From Candidatus Anaerostipes avistercoris (GTDB lineage: Bacteria; Bacillota; Clostridia; Lachnospirales; Lachnospiraceae): DNA of 64,000 bases. This document shows positions 8,983 through 16,958 of this stretch, in pieces; within the stretch, counting starts at the first letter, position 1, and the number at the start of each line of letters is the position of its first letter. The notes under the pieces are model-generated. The model ran no database searches. It saw only the letters and a program-made list of their open reading frames with translations, and was not told the DNA's origin. The DNA is taken from positions 62,001-126,000 of the forward strand of contig DWWD01000036.1 of assembly GCA_019119895.1 (NCBI GenBank). The letters run 5' to 3'. The translations under genes and the position numbers were made by a program.

Positions 8983-9975
8983 ATGAAAACAATGAAATTA
9001 GGAAAAACAGGAATAGACATTTCAAGAATCGGACTGGGTACCTGGTCTATTGGCGGAGGTTCTGCATGGGGCGGAGATCATGAACTCCAGACAGTTGTAG
9101 ATACCATCCGGGAAGCTCCGGAACTGGGCGTTAACTTAATCGACACGGCACCTGGTTACAATTTCGGAAATAGTGAGAAAATTCTTGGAAAAGCATTGGA
9201 AGGCATGAACCGTGAAGATGTTGTTATCATTACAAAATGTGGTGTAACATGGGATCAGGAAATGAAAGGTGACCTGTTCAACGTAGTAAACGGAATCCAG
9301 CTGTACAAGAACTTAAACAGCGCTTCTGTAAAGAAAGAGATCGAAGCATCTTTAGAGCGTCTCGGAACAGACTACGTAGATGTTTACATGACACACTGGC
9401 AGTCCATCGAAGGATCTGAATATTATGTTCCGATTCGGGAAACAATGGATGTATTAAACGACTTAAAAGCACAGGGCAAGATCAAAGCAATCGGTGCAGC
9501 TAACGTAGACATCCACCACATTGAAGAATATCTGAAATGGGGCGACCTGGATATCGTTCAGGCAAAATATTCTATCCTTGATCGTGGAATTGAAAATGAT
9601 ATCATCCCATGCTGCCGTGAAAATGGCGTAACAATTCAGGCATATTCACCACTGGAGATGGGACTGTTATCAGGAACCATGCCAAGAGATTACAAACCAG
9701 TCGGAGCACAGATTCCGAAGAAATGGTTCCAGCCGGACAACATGCAGGCTGCTATGGATATGATGGATCAGTGGAAACCGCTGTGTGAGAAATACAACTG
9801 CACAATCGCAAACCTTGCATTAGGATGGATTTTAGCACAGGGTGAATTCCTGAACTTATTAAGTGGATCTACTACAACAGCAGAAATTGAAGAAAATGTA
9901 AAATCTGCAGAGCTTGAACTGGAAGCAGATGATGTTGCTTACATGCGTGAATTAGCAGAAGCAATCGACAAATAA
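8983..9975 (+). CDS. Aldo/keto reductase
   Basis: NAD(P)H-dependent TIM-barrel reductase. The catalytic tetrad is visible: Asp54, Tyr59, Lys85 and His138. The ATG at 8983 was chosen because the family begins MK-LGKTG and the upstream codons have no family character; ATG 8992 is possible too. GAAAGGA lies about 11 nt upstream. Within the cluster it could reduce the aldehyde released by the aldolase, or reduce an aldose to the polyol used by the dehydrogenases. It is followed after 28 bp by the M29-type gene. Length (330 residues) is normal for the family. Confidence 0.85.
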   Translation: MKTMKLGKTGIDISRIGLGTWSIGGGSAWGGDHELQTVVDTIREAPELGVNLIDTAPGYNFGNSEKILGKALEGMNREDVVIITKCGVTWDQEMKGDLFNVVNGIQLYKNLNSASVKKEIEASLERLGTDYVDVYMTHWQSIEGSEYYVPIRETMDVLNDLKAQGKIKAIGAANVDIHHIEEYLKWGDLDIVQAKYSILDRGIENDIIPCCRENGVTIQAYSPLEMGLLSGTMPRDYKPVGAQIPKKWFQPDNMQAAMDMMDQWKPLCEKYNCTIANLALGWILAQGEFLNLLSGSTTTAEIEENVKSAELELEADDVAYMRELAEAIDK

Positions 9976-10003
9976 GTACAAATAGGAAGAAAGAGGCAGA
10001 CCG

Positions 10004-10972
10004 ATTAAACGAGAAAAGAAAATTTACAAGGCATGTGAAACACTCTTAACAGTATGTTCACAATGTAAAAAAGATGAAAACATCTTAATTGTGACGGACG
10101 AGCCGTCAATGGAAGTGGCGTTGGCTTTGTGGGATGCGGCAAAGGATTTCCCGAACCGCACGCTTACCATGATGGATCCGAGGGAAATGCATGGTGAAGA
10201 ACCGACAGATCTGGTGGCTGCAGCAATGCAGGAAGCCGATGTCATCTTCCGGGTGACGAAAATGTCACTGACTCATACAATGGCAAGAAAGAAGGCATGC
10301 GCAGCAGGCGCAAGGGACTTAAATTGCTGCGACTATACAATGTCCATGCTGGAATCCGGCGGACTTTATACAGACTTTGAGGCAAACAGGAAGTATGTGG
10401 ACCAGATTGCGAAAGGTTTTGAAAATGGGAGTGAATGCCGTATTGTATCCGACAAAGGAACGGACTATACAGCCAGCATCCAGGGCCACAAGGTTTCGCC
10501 TCAATATGGGATGAGTACCCGCAAAGGTGAGTTTTCGTCACCGCCGGATATTGAATGTGCAACAGGAGCTATACCGTTTACAGCCAACGGCACGATAGTA
10601 GTGGATGGAAGCATAACCCATCCGGAAATAGGAGTCCTCAAAGAACCTGTCACGTTGGAAATAAAGGACAGCATCGTTCAGGAGATTAAAGGCGGAGAGG
10701 AAGCAGAGAAATTCCGGAAGATTCTGGAAGAATTTCATGATCCCCGTGTCTACCAGGTGGGGGAAATCGGAGTGGGACTCAATCCCGACGCGACCTTATG
10801 CGGCCGAATGCTGGAAGATGAAGGCTGTTATGGGTATGTGCATGTGGCCCTGGGTAATAATGAAACTAATTTACAGGATTGTCCGTTTCACATTGATATG
10901 ATGTTTCAGTCACCTACAATTTATGTAGATGAAAAAGTCATTCTTGACAAAGGAAATGTCGTGTTTGACTAA
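10004..10972 (+). CDS. M29 aminopeptidase / NicX-like metalloenzyme with probable ATT start
   Basis: Member of the thermophilic-aminopeptidase (M29) superfamily, which also holds the ring-cleaving dioxygenase NicX. Metal-type residues in full-length numbering are Glu254 (GEIGVGLNP), His280 (YVHVALGNN) and His296-x-Asp298. The first ATG/GTG/TTG-type start in frame is GTG 10091, but coding sequence with normal family character (KIYKACETLLTVCSQCKKDE) runs upstream of it to an in-frame stop at 9983. No ATG, GTG or TTG lies in that stretch. ATT at 10004 stands 7 bp after AAGAGG and is the likely start, giving 322 residues. The chemical role in the sugar cluster is unknown; peptidase or ring-cleaving activity are both possible. 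Confidence 0.75.
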   Translation: MKREKKIYKACETLLTVCSQCKKDENILIVTDEPSMEVALALWDAAKDFPNRTLTMMDPREMHGEEPTDLVAAAMQEADVIFRVTKMSLTHTMARKKACAAGARDLNCCDYTMSMLESGGLYTDFEANRKYVDQIAKGFENGSECRIVSDKGTDYTASIQGHKVSPQYGMSTRKGEFSSPPDIECATGAIPFTANGTIVVDGSITHPEIGVLKEPVTLEIKDSIVQEIKGGEEAEKFRKILEEFHDPRVYQVGEIGVGLNPDATLCGRMLEDEGCYGYVHVALGNNETNLQDCPFHIDMMFQSPTIYVDEKVILDKGNVVFD

Positions 10973-10996
10973 AAAAGAATAAACGAAAACAGGAAA

Positions 10997-11037
10997 AGCT
11001 CCTCTGGTACGTCAGCTGATCTGGTTCTGGGGGAGCT
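10997..11037 (+). other. Hairpin in the gap before the RraA-like gene
   Basis: AGCTCC (10997-11002) pairs with GGAGCT (11032-11037), extended inward by several G-C and G-U pairs. There is no T tract after it, so it may be an mRNA stability or processing element rather than a terminator. The 151-bp gap shows no convincing promoter. Confidence 0.4.
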
Positions 11038-11123
11038 AATCCATTGGAGTAAATTTTCCTCACTTTGGGTATTTCTCATTGAAATTTAGTCTCTGGTTGT
11101 ACAAAAATGCGGAGGAGTAAGTT

Positions 11124-11789
11124 ATGGTCAATGACGTGAAGAAAAAAATAATAGAAAAAATTAAGCATAATCGCATTTCTACGGAAGAAATCGCAGACAT
11201 CATGGGAAAAAAAGGGCTTTTTGAGAATGCATTTCCGGTAAACCGCGGCCATTTCGCCGTTGGAAATATCAAATGGATTTATGCTTATAATGAATCAAAT
11301 TGGAGTATTCATGAGCAGGCAAGAGACATCAAGAGAGGCGATATTGTACTGATTGAGGCATTTAACTGCGGAGAAAGAGCTACGATTGGTGAACTGGTTA
11401 CGAAGTTTATGCTCCTTCACCAGAGAGCGGAGGCAGTCATCAGCAATGCAAAATTAAGAGATGGCAGCGGATTGATCAAACATAATTATCCGGTGTGGTG
11501 TAAGGGGATCACGCCGATTGGATGTTTTAACGTGAAGATTGATGAACCTTTGGATCCGAAGATCTGTAAGGAACATAAGGAAATGTATGATGGAAACATT
11601 GCAGTGTGCGATGATTCCGGTGTTGTCATCATTCCAAAAGAACTGCATAACGAGGAATTTCTGGAGAAACTTGACTTTATAGCGGAACAGGAAGATATAT
11701 GGTTTGAATGTCTGGACGGGAAAAACTGGGACACATATGACATTGTCTGCCTGAAAAAGTATAAAGAGGAAGAGGAATCCGGAAAATGA
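11124..11789 (+). CDS. RraA / HMG-aldolase family protein
   Basis: The family contains the RNase E regulator RraA and divalent-metal aldolases that split 4-hydroxy-4-methyl-2-oxoglutarate or decarboxylate oxaloacetate. The 221-residue protein keeps the aldolase signature Arg112-Asp113 (AKLRDGSGL) and the upstream RGDIVLIEAF strand with a Gly-Glu loop (GE near 89-90). This favours a catalytic role over an RNase regulator; a Gram-positive anaerobe is also not expected to use the RraA/RNase E system. GGAGGAG precedes ATG 11124. It overlaps the aminotransferase gene by 4 bp (ATGA), so the two are translationally coupled. Substrate unknown; a 2-oxo acid is plausible because the neighbour is an aminotransferase. 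Confidence 0.7.
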   Translation: MVNDVKKKIIEKIKHNRISTEEIADIMGKKGLFENAFPVNRGHFAVGNIKWIYAYNESNWSIHEQARDIKRGDIVLIEAFNCGERATIGELVTKFMLLHQRAEAVISNAKLRDGSGLIKHNYPVWCKGITPIGCFNVKIDEPLDPKICKEHKEMYDGNIAVCDDSGVVIIPKELHNEEFLEKLDFIAEQEDIWFECLDGKNWDTYDIVCLKKYKEEEESGK

Positions 11790-12940
11790 TGAATCAATAT
11801 ATTTCAAAAATGGAAGGCTCGGCGTCCATGCGCTCCATGCAGATGGCGGCAGAGCTTAAGAGAAAAGGAGTTCCGGTGATTGATCTGGCAGGCGGCGAAC
11901 CGGATTTCGATACGCCTCTCAGAATCAGAGAAAAGGCAAAAGAGGCCCTGGACGCCGGACATACCCATTATGCGGTGGGCAAGGGAATCTATCCTCTGAG
12001 AAAAGCAATTTCAGAGCGGCTTCAGAAGGAAAACAAAATACAGGCAGATCCGGAGCAGATCATTGTGACTCCGGGAGGAAAATTCGGGATTTATCTGGCT
12101 CTCACAGCAATCCTGAATCCGGGAGATGAGGTACTGGTTTTCGCTCCGTACTGGGTGTCCTATGTACCGATCATAAAAGCCTGCGGCGGAGTTCCCGTTG
12201 TTGTACCGCTGACGGACAAGAATGATTACAAAATTGAAAGAGACACAGTAGAAAAGAAAATAACCGACCGTACAAAAATGCTGATTATCAATTATCCGAA
12301 TAATCCCACAGGAAGAATCCTGCATCAGGAGGAAGCGGAAATACTGAGAGATTTGATCATGGAATATGATCTTTATGCAGTCGCAGACGAGATATATGAC
12401 AAGATTGTATTCGATGGAAAGAAAAATATCAGTCTGGCATCTTTTCCAGAAATCAGAGATTCTGTCGTAACCGTAAATGGATTTTCCAAATGCGCGGCAA
12501 TGACAGGATGGAGAATCGGCTATACGGCAGCCGGTCCGGAAATTACAAAGGTTATGTACCGGCTGTTTGAGCATTCCATCACCGGTGTCAGCACCTTCAT
12601 TCAGGAAGCGGCGCTGGAAGTGTTTGAATGTGATGCAGAACTGAAAGAGATGCGGAAGATTTATGAGAAACGCCGGGATTATATGGTGGAAGAAATCAAT
12701 AAGATACCGAATCTTTCATGTAAATGTCCGGAAGGCGCATTTTACCTCTGGATTAAGATTGATACCGATCTGACATCGGAACAGGCTTGTGAAAAATTTC
12801 TGGAACAGGGAAATCTGGTGTGTGTTCCGAGTGATTCTTACGGAGAGACGAAGGCTGCTTATGTAAGATGCAGTTTTGCCAATGATATGAAAATCCTCCA
12901 AAATGCAGTTGAAAAGTTCTCAAATGTTGTTTTGAAATAA
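11786..12940 (+). CDS. Class I/II PLP-dependent aminotransferase
   Basis: Fold-type I aminotransferase of 384 residues. The PLP lysine is Lys235 in NGFSKCAAMTGWRIGY, and NYPNNPTGR marks the conserved Asn region. The N-terminal LAGGEPDFDTP segment is typical of AspC/PatA-like enzymes. ATG 11786 overlaps the previous stop codon; ATG 11789 is an equally possible start. The pair with the RraA-like gene suggests an amino acid/2-oxo acid conversion added to the sugar cluster. Which amino acid is used cannot be told. Confidence 0.85.
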   Translation: MMNQYISKMEGSASMRSMQMAAELKRKGVPVIDLAGGEPDFDTPLRIREKAKEALDAGHTHYAVGKGIYPLRKAISERLQKENKIQADPEQIIVTPGGKFGIYLALTAILNPGDEVLVFAPYWVSYVPIIKACGGVPVVVPLTDKNDYKIERDTVEKKITDRTKMLIINYPNNPTGRILHQEEAEILRDLIMEYDLYAVADEIYDKIVFDGKKNISLASFPEIRDSVVTVNGFSKCAAMTGWRIGYTAAGPEITKVMYRLFEHSITGVSTFIQEAALEVFECDAELKEMRKIYEKRRDYMVEEINKIPNLSCKCPEGAFYLWIKIDTDLTSEQACEKFLEQGNLVCVPSDSYGETKAAYVRCSFANDMKILQNAVEKFSNVVLK

Positions 12941-12958
12941 AAAAGTTTTATGATTCTG

Positions 12959-12967
12959 TGATATAAT
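12959..12967 (+). promoter_or_regulatory. Extended -10 promoter of the DeoR-family gene
   Basis: TGATATAAT has the TGn extension and a perfect TATAAT (12962-12967); no good -35 box is present. It overlaps TCTGTGATATA (12955-12965), a near copy of the repeats at 2661-2714, which would allow autoregulation. Confidence 0.55.
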
Positions 12968-12994
12968 CAAAACATAAAAAATATATGCAGAAAA

Positions 12995-13012
12995 AACTAA
13001 CCTAGAACTAAC
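12995..13012 (+). repeat. Direct repeat in the deoR leader
   Basis: AACTAAC occurs at 12995-13001 and 13006-13012, an 11-bp period (one helical turn), separated by CTAG. It lies between the promoter and the start codon and could be a second regulatory site; it is not found upstream of the sugar operon. Confidence 0.35.
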
Positions 13013-13044
13013 TGCACGGCCTGGCAGGCAGAATGGAGGAACTG

Positions 13045-13794
13045 ATGAAAAATCGTTTAGAGAAAATCCGGGAGAAGATTAGTATTGAGAAAAGAGTGAC
13101 GGTTTCTGATTTAAGCAAATTGTATAAAGTGACCGAAGAAACTATACGAAGGGATTTAGATAAATTAGAAGCCGAGGGATTTCTCACCAGATCATTTGGA
13201 GGCGCTGTGCTGAATAACAGCTCACAAAAAGAAAATGTACAATTTTATAAGCGTGCTTCCATTAACCGGGAAGAAAAGAAAAAGATAGCGGTGCTTGCGT
13301 ATGATATTTTAAGTACAAAAAGAGCGATTGCAACGGATGCCAGCACGACTGTAATGGAAGCGGCCAAATTGATGAAAGATCATGAAATGATCATATTAAG
13401 CGCCTCAACAGAGATTTTCACACAGCTCAGTGATACTAACGGCAGAATCATTTCAACAGGAGGAACGTTTAACTACAAGACTTTATCTCTGCAGGGATCT
13501 GTTGCCAAAAACACTGTGAAAAGATACCATGTGGATCTGGCACTGATCAGCTGCAAAGGAATCAATCTGGAGCTGGGGGTGACGGATACCAGTGAAAATG
13601 AGGCAGAGGTAAAGAAATGCATGATAGAGCAGGCAAAGGAAGTAGCTCTGCTTGCAGATCACACAAAATTTGGAAGAACGGCGTTCGCTCATCTGGCAGA
13701 CCTGGAAGATCTGACCTATCTGATCACAGACAGGAAGCCGGAGGATGATTGGATTGAAGTCTGTAGACAAAAAGGAATAAAACTAATTTATTAA
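13045..13794 (+). CDS. DeoR/GlpR-family transcriptional regulator
   Basis: Sugar-phosphate-responsive repressor family. The N-terminal winged helix-turn-helix (about residues 5-55, TVSDLSKLYKVTEETIRRDL) is followed by the DeoR effector domain with the characteristic DLALISCKGIN strand. ATG 13045 is chosen over ATG 13033 because GGAGGA (13035-13040) would be the ribosome-binding site for 13045 at 4-bp spacing, while 13033 has only weak pairing upstream; this gives 249 residues. It is the last gene of the sugar region and has its own promoter. It probably controls the cluster through the phased repeats at 2661-2714, with a phosphorylated sugar as inducer. Confidence 0.85.
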   Translation: MKNRLEKIREKISIEKRVTVSDLSKLYKVTEETIRRDLDKLEAEGFLTRSFGGAVLNNSSQKENVQFYKRASINREEKKKIAVLAYDILSTKRAIATDASTTVMEAAKLMKDHEMIILSASTEIFTQLSDTNGRIISTGGTFNYKTLSLQGSVAKNTVKRYHVDLALISCKGINLELGVTDTSENEAEVKKCMIEQAKEVALLADHTKFGRTAFAHLADLEDLTYLITDRKPEDDWIEVCRQKGIKLIY

Positions 13795-13814
13795 CTACAT
13801 ATATTTGTTAAAAA

Positions 13815-13830
13815 GTTAACTTTCGTTAAC
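13815..13830. repeat. Two GTTAAC palindromes
   Basis: GTTAAC at 13815-13820 and 13825-13830, four bases apart, just after the DeoR-family gene. Possible protein-binding site; nothing ties it to a promoter. Confidence 0.25.
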
Positions 13831-13842
13831 TTCCTCCATAAT

Positions 13843-13887
13843 AAAAATGTGAAATTGTCCGGTGACGGGCAATTTCGCATTTTTTTC
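13843..13887 (+). terminator. Terminator after the DeoR-family gene
   Basis: AAAATGTGAAATTGTCC pairs with GGGCAATTTCGCATTTT with one internal mismatch; the 3' arm runs into seven T residues. Confidence 0.85.
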
Positions 13888-13988
13888 ATTTCAGAGGAAA
13901 TTGCTTTCCTGTGAAATGAAAACGCTCCGCGAGGATCGCACTGCGGCGGAAAGGAAGATGCCGCCTATGGGACCCGCCGCAGGCGGAG
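13888..13988 (+). other. GC-rich structured intergenic element
   Basis: A first hairpin pairs CATTTCA with TGAAATG. A second, long stem pairs CTCCGC (13925-13930) with GCGGAG (13983-13988) and CTGCGGCGG (13941-13949) with CCGCCGCAG (13974-13982), leaving a 10-nt bulge on one side and a 24-nt apical loop. It lies between two terminators, upstream of a good promoter. It could be a riboswitch fragment, a small RNA or a repeat element; its identity is not recognised. Confidence 0.45.
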
Positions 13989-14017
13989 AATCCTGTAAAA
14001 CAGAATTCTTTCTTTTG
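13989..14017 (+). terminator. Terminator-like hairpin after the structured element
   Basis: GAATCCTGT and ACAGAATTC pair with one mismatch around an AAA loop, followed by TTTCTTTT. Confidence 0.6.
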
Positions 14018-14046
14018 TTGACAAGATTTTCGAAACAGGGGATAAT
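14018..14046 (+). promoter_or_regulatory. Promoter of the ECF/methionine operon
   Basis: TTGACA (14018-14023), 17-bp spacer, GATAAT (14041-14046). A transcript would start near 14053, leaving the structured element upstream of it out of the mRNA. Confidence 0.75.
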
Positions 14047-14086
14047 AAATAAAATTACAATTAAGAGGAAAGCGAGGAGAAACTCA

Positions 14087-14578
14087 ATGAGAAAATTACT
14101 TGTATGGGTCATCGGAGTTGTGATGGCAGCGTCATTGACAGCCTGCTCCGGCGGCAGCCAGAATGCATCTTCCGAGACAACGGAAGCAGCCAAAGCAACA
14201 ACGGAGGCGGCTGCAGATACAGACCAGAAGGAACAAACCTGCAGCGTGGAAGTGACATGCGCCAATGTTCTGGATCACGAAGACGATTTGGAATCCAATT
14301 ATAAAATTCCTTCCAAAGGAGAAATTTACAGCGGTGATGTTGAAGTGGAAGAAGATGAGACAGCGATGACGATCCTGGAGAAAACCGGCGTTACCATTGA
14401 TAAGAAAGACGGTTATGTTCAGGGAATCGACGGACTGTATGCAGGAGACTGTGGAGACTACAGCGGCTGGATGTATCAGGTCAACGGAAAGACTCCGGAT
14501 GTGGGAGCAGATGAATATAAGGTAAACGAAGGCGACGAAGTTCAGTGGTACTATGTCTGTGACGAAGAGGATTTCTAA
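14087..14578 (+). CDS. DUF4430-type lipoprotein, probable corrinoid-binding partner
   Basis: 163-residue exported lipoprotein: hydrophobic signal, lipobox LTAC with Cys20, then a Thr/Glu/Ala-rich linker (about 25-50) and one globular domain. The domain has features of DUF4430, related to the C-terminal domain of animal cobalamin carriers (transcobalamin, intrinsic factor): ETAMTILEKTG, YSGWMYQVNG and a terminal GDEVQWYYV strand. ATG 14087 is chosen because GCGAGGAG precedes it and the signal peptide starts there; the frame upstream has no family character. The next gene starts directly after its stop codon. Cobalamin binding is inferred from family and context (ECF transporter, MetH). Confidence 0.75.
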   Translation: MRKLLVWVIGVVMAASLTACSGGSQNASSETTEAAKATTEAAADTDQKEQTCSVEVTCANVLDHEDDLESNYKIPSKGEIYSGDVEVEEDETAMTILEKTGVTIDKKDGYVQGIDGLYAGDCGDYSGWMYQVNGKTPDVGADEYKVNEGDEVQWYYVCDEEDF

Positions 14579-15418
14579 ATGAGAACTGTTTTAAGCCGTC
14601 TGCATCCTGCCGCGGCGCTGGTCTATCTGGCAGGAATCCTGATCATGGCGGCTCTGAACCGTCATCCATGGATGACATGTACCCAGCTCATATGCCTTGG
14701 CGCAATTTATCTTTACTATGAAAGACGCCCTGGAAAGGTAGTTCCGTTTGTGGGAATCATCCTTTTATCGGCGGTATTAAACGGGGTGTTCGTACAGAGG
14801 GGGAGCACCGCAGTCGTGACTGCCGGAGACCGGCTGGTCACGGCAGAAGCCATGCTTTATGGAGGGAATGCGGGAATCCTGCTTGTGAATGTCCTGTTTT
14901 TATTTTATCTATGGAACCGGTGCTTCCGACAGGAGCACTGGATTTATCTGCTGGGATCGTTCTTTCCGAAGCTGGGAGTGGTTTTTTCGATGGCGATGGG
15001 GCTGATTCCAAGATATAAAGATCAGGCGAAAAAATTTATGGATGCCAGAAAAAGCCTGTACAGAGAATCTCTGCTGCGGCGGGCGATGACCGTGACATCC
15101 ATGGAGCTTACCTGGGCCTTTGAATCTTCCATGGATCAGCTGGATTCCATGAATGCCCGGGGATATGGAATGGGAAAGAGAAGCCATTTTCATCTGTTTC
15201 GTTTCAGGAAAAAGGATGGATGGTTTCTTGGAACAGCGCTGTGTCTGTTTCTCATCAATTTATATGGATATTGGAAGTTTTATTCGCATTTCTATTTTTA
15301 CCCGGTAATTCGGTGGGAGAGCATCGGAATACCGGATCTCTTTTTCATCGCCTGCATGGGAATTCAGATTTTGTTTCCGGTGATGTTTAAGGAAGGAGGA
15401 AGCCATGTATCAGATTAG
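14579..15418 (+). CDS. ECF transporter transmembrane component EcfT
   Basis: Integral membrane scaffold of an energy-coupling-factor vitamin importer. The 279 residues form about six hydrophobic segments and include the Ala-Arg-Gly coupling motif (MNARGYGMGKRS near 197), which contacts the ATPases. Its ATG follows the previous stop codon with no gap, and its 3' end overlaps the ATPase gene by 14 bp, so the transporter is a single translational unit. A dedicated (group I) ECF system is implied because all parts are together. Confidence 0.85.
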   Translation: MRTVLSRLHPAAALVYLAGILIMAALNRHPWMTCTQLICLGAIYLYYERRPGKVVPFVGIILLSAVLNGVFVQRGSTAVVTAGDRLVTAEAMLYGGNAGILLVNVLFLFYLWNRCFRQEHWIYLLGSFFPKLGVVFSMAMGLIPRYKDQAKKFMDARKSLYRESLLRRAMTVTSMELTWAFESSMDQLDSMNARGYGMGKRSHFHLFRFRKKDGWFLGTALCLFLINLYGYWKFYSHFYFYPVIRWESIGIPDLFFIACMGIQILFPVMFKEGGSHVSD

Positions 15419-16958
15419 ACATCTGTCATTTCAATACGCGCTTGCGGAAAAAGCGGCGCTGAAGGATATCTCCGTGGATATAGAAGAAGGGACGCTGACG
15501 GTGCTGACCGGACCCAGCGGCAGCGGAAAATCAACCCTGCTGCGGCATCTGAAAAAAGAGCTTCTGCCGAGAGGTAAGAGAAAAGGGAGTATCCTGTACT
15601 GTGGAGAAAAAATAGAGAATCTGGAACCGAAACGTTCTGCTGCGGAGACCGGTTATCTGTTTCAGAATCCGTCCAGACAGATGGTGATGGATACGGTCTG
15701 GCATGAAATTGCCTTTGGGATGGAGAATCTTGGGACTTCCTATGGACAGATGAAACGAACTGCGGCGGAAATCGTGAATTATTGTGACCTGCAGAGGATC
15801 TACCGGATGCCGGTCCATGATCTGTCCGGCGGGGAGAAGCAGATCGTGAATCTGGCGTCTTTGATGGCTGTGCATCCCCGGGTTCTGATTCTGGATGAAC
15901 CTGTGGCTCAGCTGGATCCGGTGGGAAAAAGAGATTTTCTGTCCATGGTCGAAATGCTTCGGAAAGAGTTTCAGATGACGATCGTTATGGCGGCTCATGA
16001 TCTGGAAGGGATTCTGGAGAAAGCGGACCAGTGTATTTTTATGAAGGACGGGCAGATTAAAGCAGCAGGAACGCCGGCGGAAATGGCAGAAACATTGTGG
16101 GAACATGACCGGGAGATGGGAGAACTGATGCCCCAGACGGTCCGCCTGTCAGAGCGGATCGGACAGAAACCGGATTTCTCCATGGGATCTCTCCGGGAAA
16201 AGATGAAAAAGACAGCATACACGACAGAACACCTTCGCCAGGAAGAGACAGAGGGAAGGAGAATCTTAAAGGCCAGAGGGTTGTATGCCGGATATGGAAA
16301 AAAAGAGATTTTAAGAGATTTTTCACTGGATCTGCGGGAAAAGGAATTCCTGGCGGTGCTGGGAGCCAATGGAAGCGGAAAGACGACGCTGTTGAAGTGC
16401 CTTTCTGGGCAGATGAAAGGTTCAGGAAAGATTGATGTAAAAGGAAAATGCGCAGTTCTTCCCCAGGAACCGGAGCTGCTGTTTGTGAAAGATAAGCTGA
16501 GAGATGATCTGGAAGAAAACAGCGGAGGGAAAACGTCTCTTCTGGAACAATATATCAATCTGTGCGGCATGGCAGGACAGATGGAAAGTCACCCTTACGA
16601 TCTGAGCGGGGGGCAGCAGCAGATGGCGGCTCTGATCAAGGTGCTTCTGACAGAGCCGGATATTCTTCTGCTGGACGAGCCCACCAAAGGAATGGACCGG
16701 CTCCATAAAATGAGACTTGGGCAGGTGCTTCAGCAGCTCTGCCGAAAGGGAACTGCCATCCTGTGTGTAACTCATGATATGGAGTTTGCGGCGGCCTTTG
16801 CCGGCAGAGCAGCTATGCTGTTTGACGGGAAACTGGAAGGAGAAGATCGTCCGGAAGCCTTCTTTACCAATAACTATTTCTATACAACGACTGCGGCAAA
16901 GATCACCAGAGGGCTGAAACAGCCGGTCATACTGCCGGAGGAGGTGAAGAGGCTGTGA
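15405..16958 (+). CDS. ECF transporter ATPase, two fused ABC domains
   Basis: Double-length ABC ATPase (517 residues) corresponding to EcfA and EcfA' in one chain. Domain 1: Walker [10 protein letters not shown] at 36-44, signature LSGGEKQ, Walker B VLILDEPVAQLDP. Domain 2: Walker A GANGSGKTT at 320-328, signature LSGGQQQ, Walker B ILLLDEPTKGMDR. A charged linker (about 245-285) joins them. Both sites look competent. It powers import of the vitamin bound by the S component that follows. Confidence 0.9.
   Translation: MYQIRHLSFQYALAEKAALKDISVDIEEGTLTVLTGPSGSGKSTLLRHLKKELLPRGKRKGSILYCGEKIENLEPKRSAAETGYLFQNPSRQMVMDTVWHEIAFGMENLGTSYGQMKRTAAEIVNYCDLQRIYRMPVHDLSGGEKQIVNLASLMAVHPRVLILDEPVAQLDPVGKRDFLSMVEMLRKEFQMTIVMAAHDLEGILEKADQCIFMKDGQIKAAGTPAEMAETLWEHDREMGELMPQTVRLSERIGQKPDFSMGSLREKMKKTAYTTEHLRQEETEGRRILKARGLYAGYGKKEILRDFSLDLREKEFLAVLGANGSGKTTLLKCLSGQMKGSGKIDVKGKCAVLPQEPELLFVKDKLRDDLEENSGGKTSLLEQYINLCGMAGQMESHPYDLSGGQQQMAALIKVLLTEPDILLLDEPTKGMDRLHKMRLGQVLQQLCRKGTAILCVTHDMEFAAAFAGRAAMLFDGKLEGEDRPEAFFTNNYFYTTTAAKITRGLKQPVILPEEVKRL

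Noticed and set aside
13888-14017. Cobalamin riboswitch upstream of the ECF operon
   Set aside because: Some short pieces recall the B12 box and the CACTG region, but their order and spacing do not fit the class, and the operon promoter is downstream. Kept only as an unassigned structured element.
13862-14086. N-terminal extension of the DUF4430 lipoprotein
   Set aside because: The extension crosses the structured element and promoter; a proper signal peptide begins at ATG 14087 behind GCGAGGAG.
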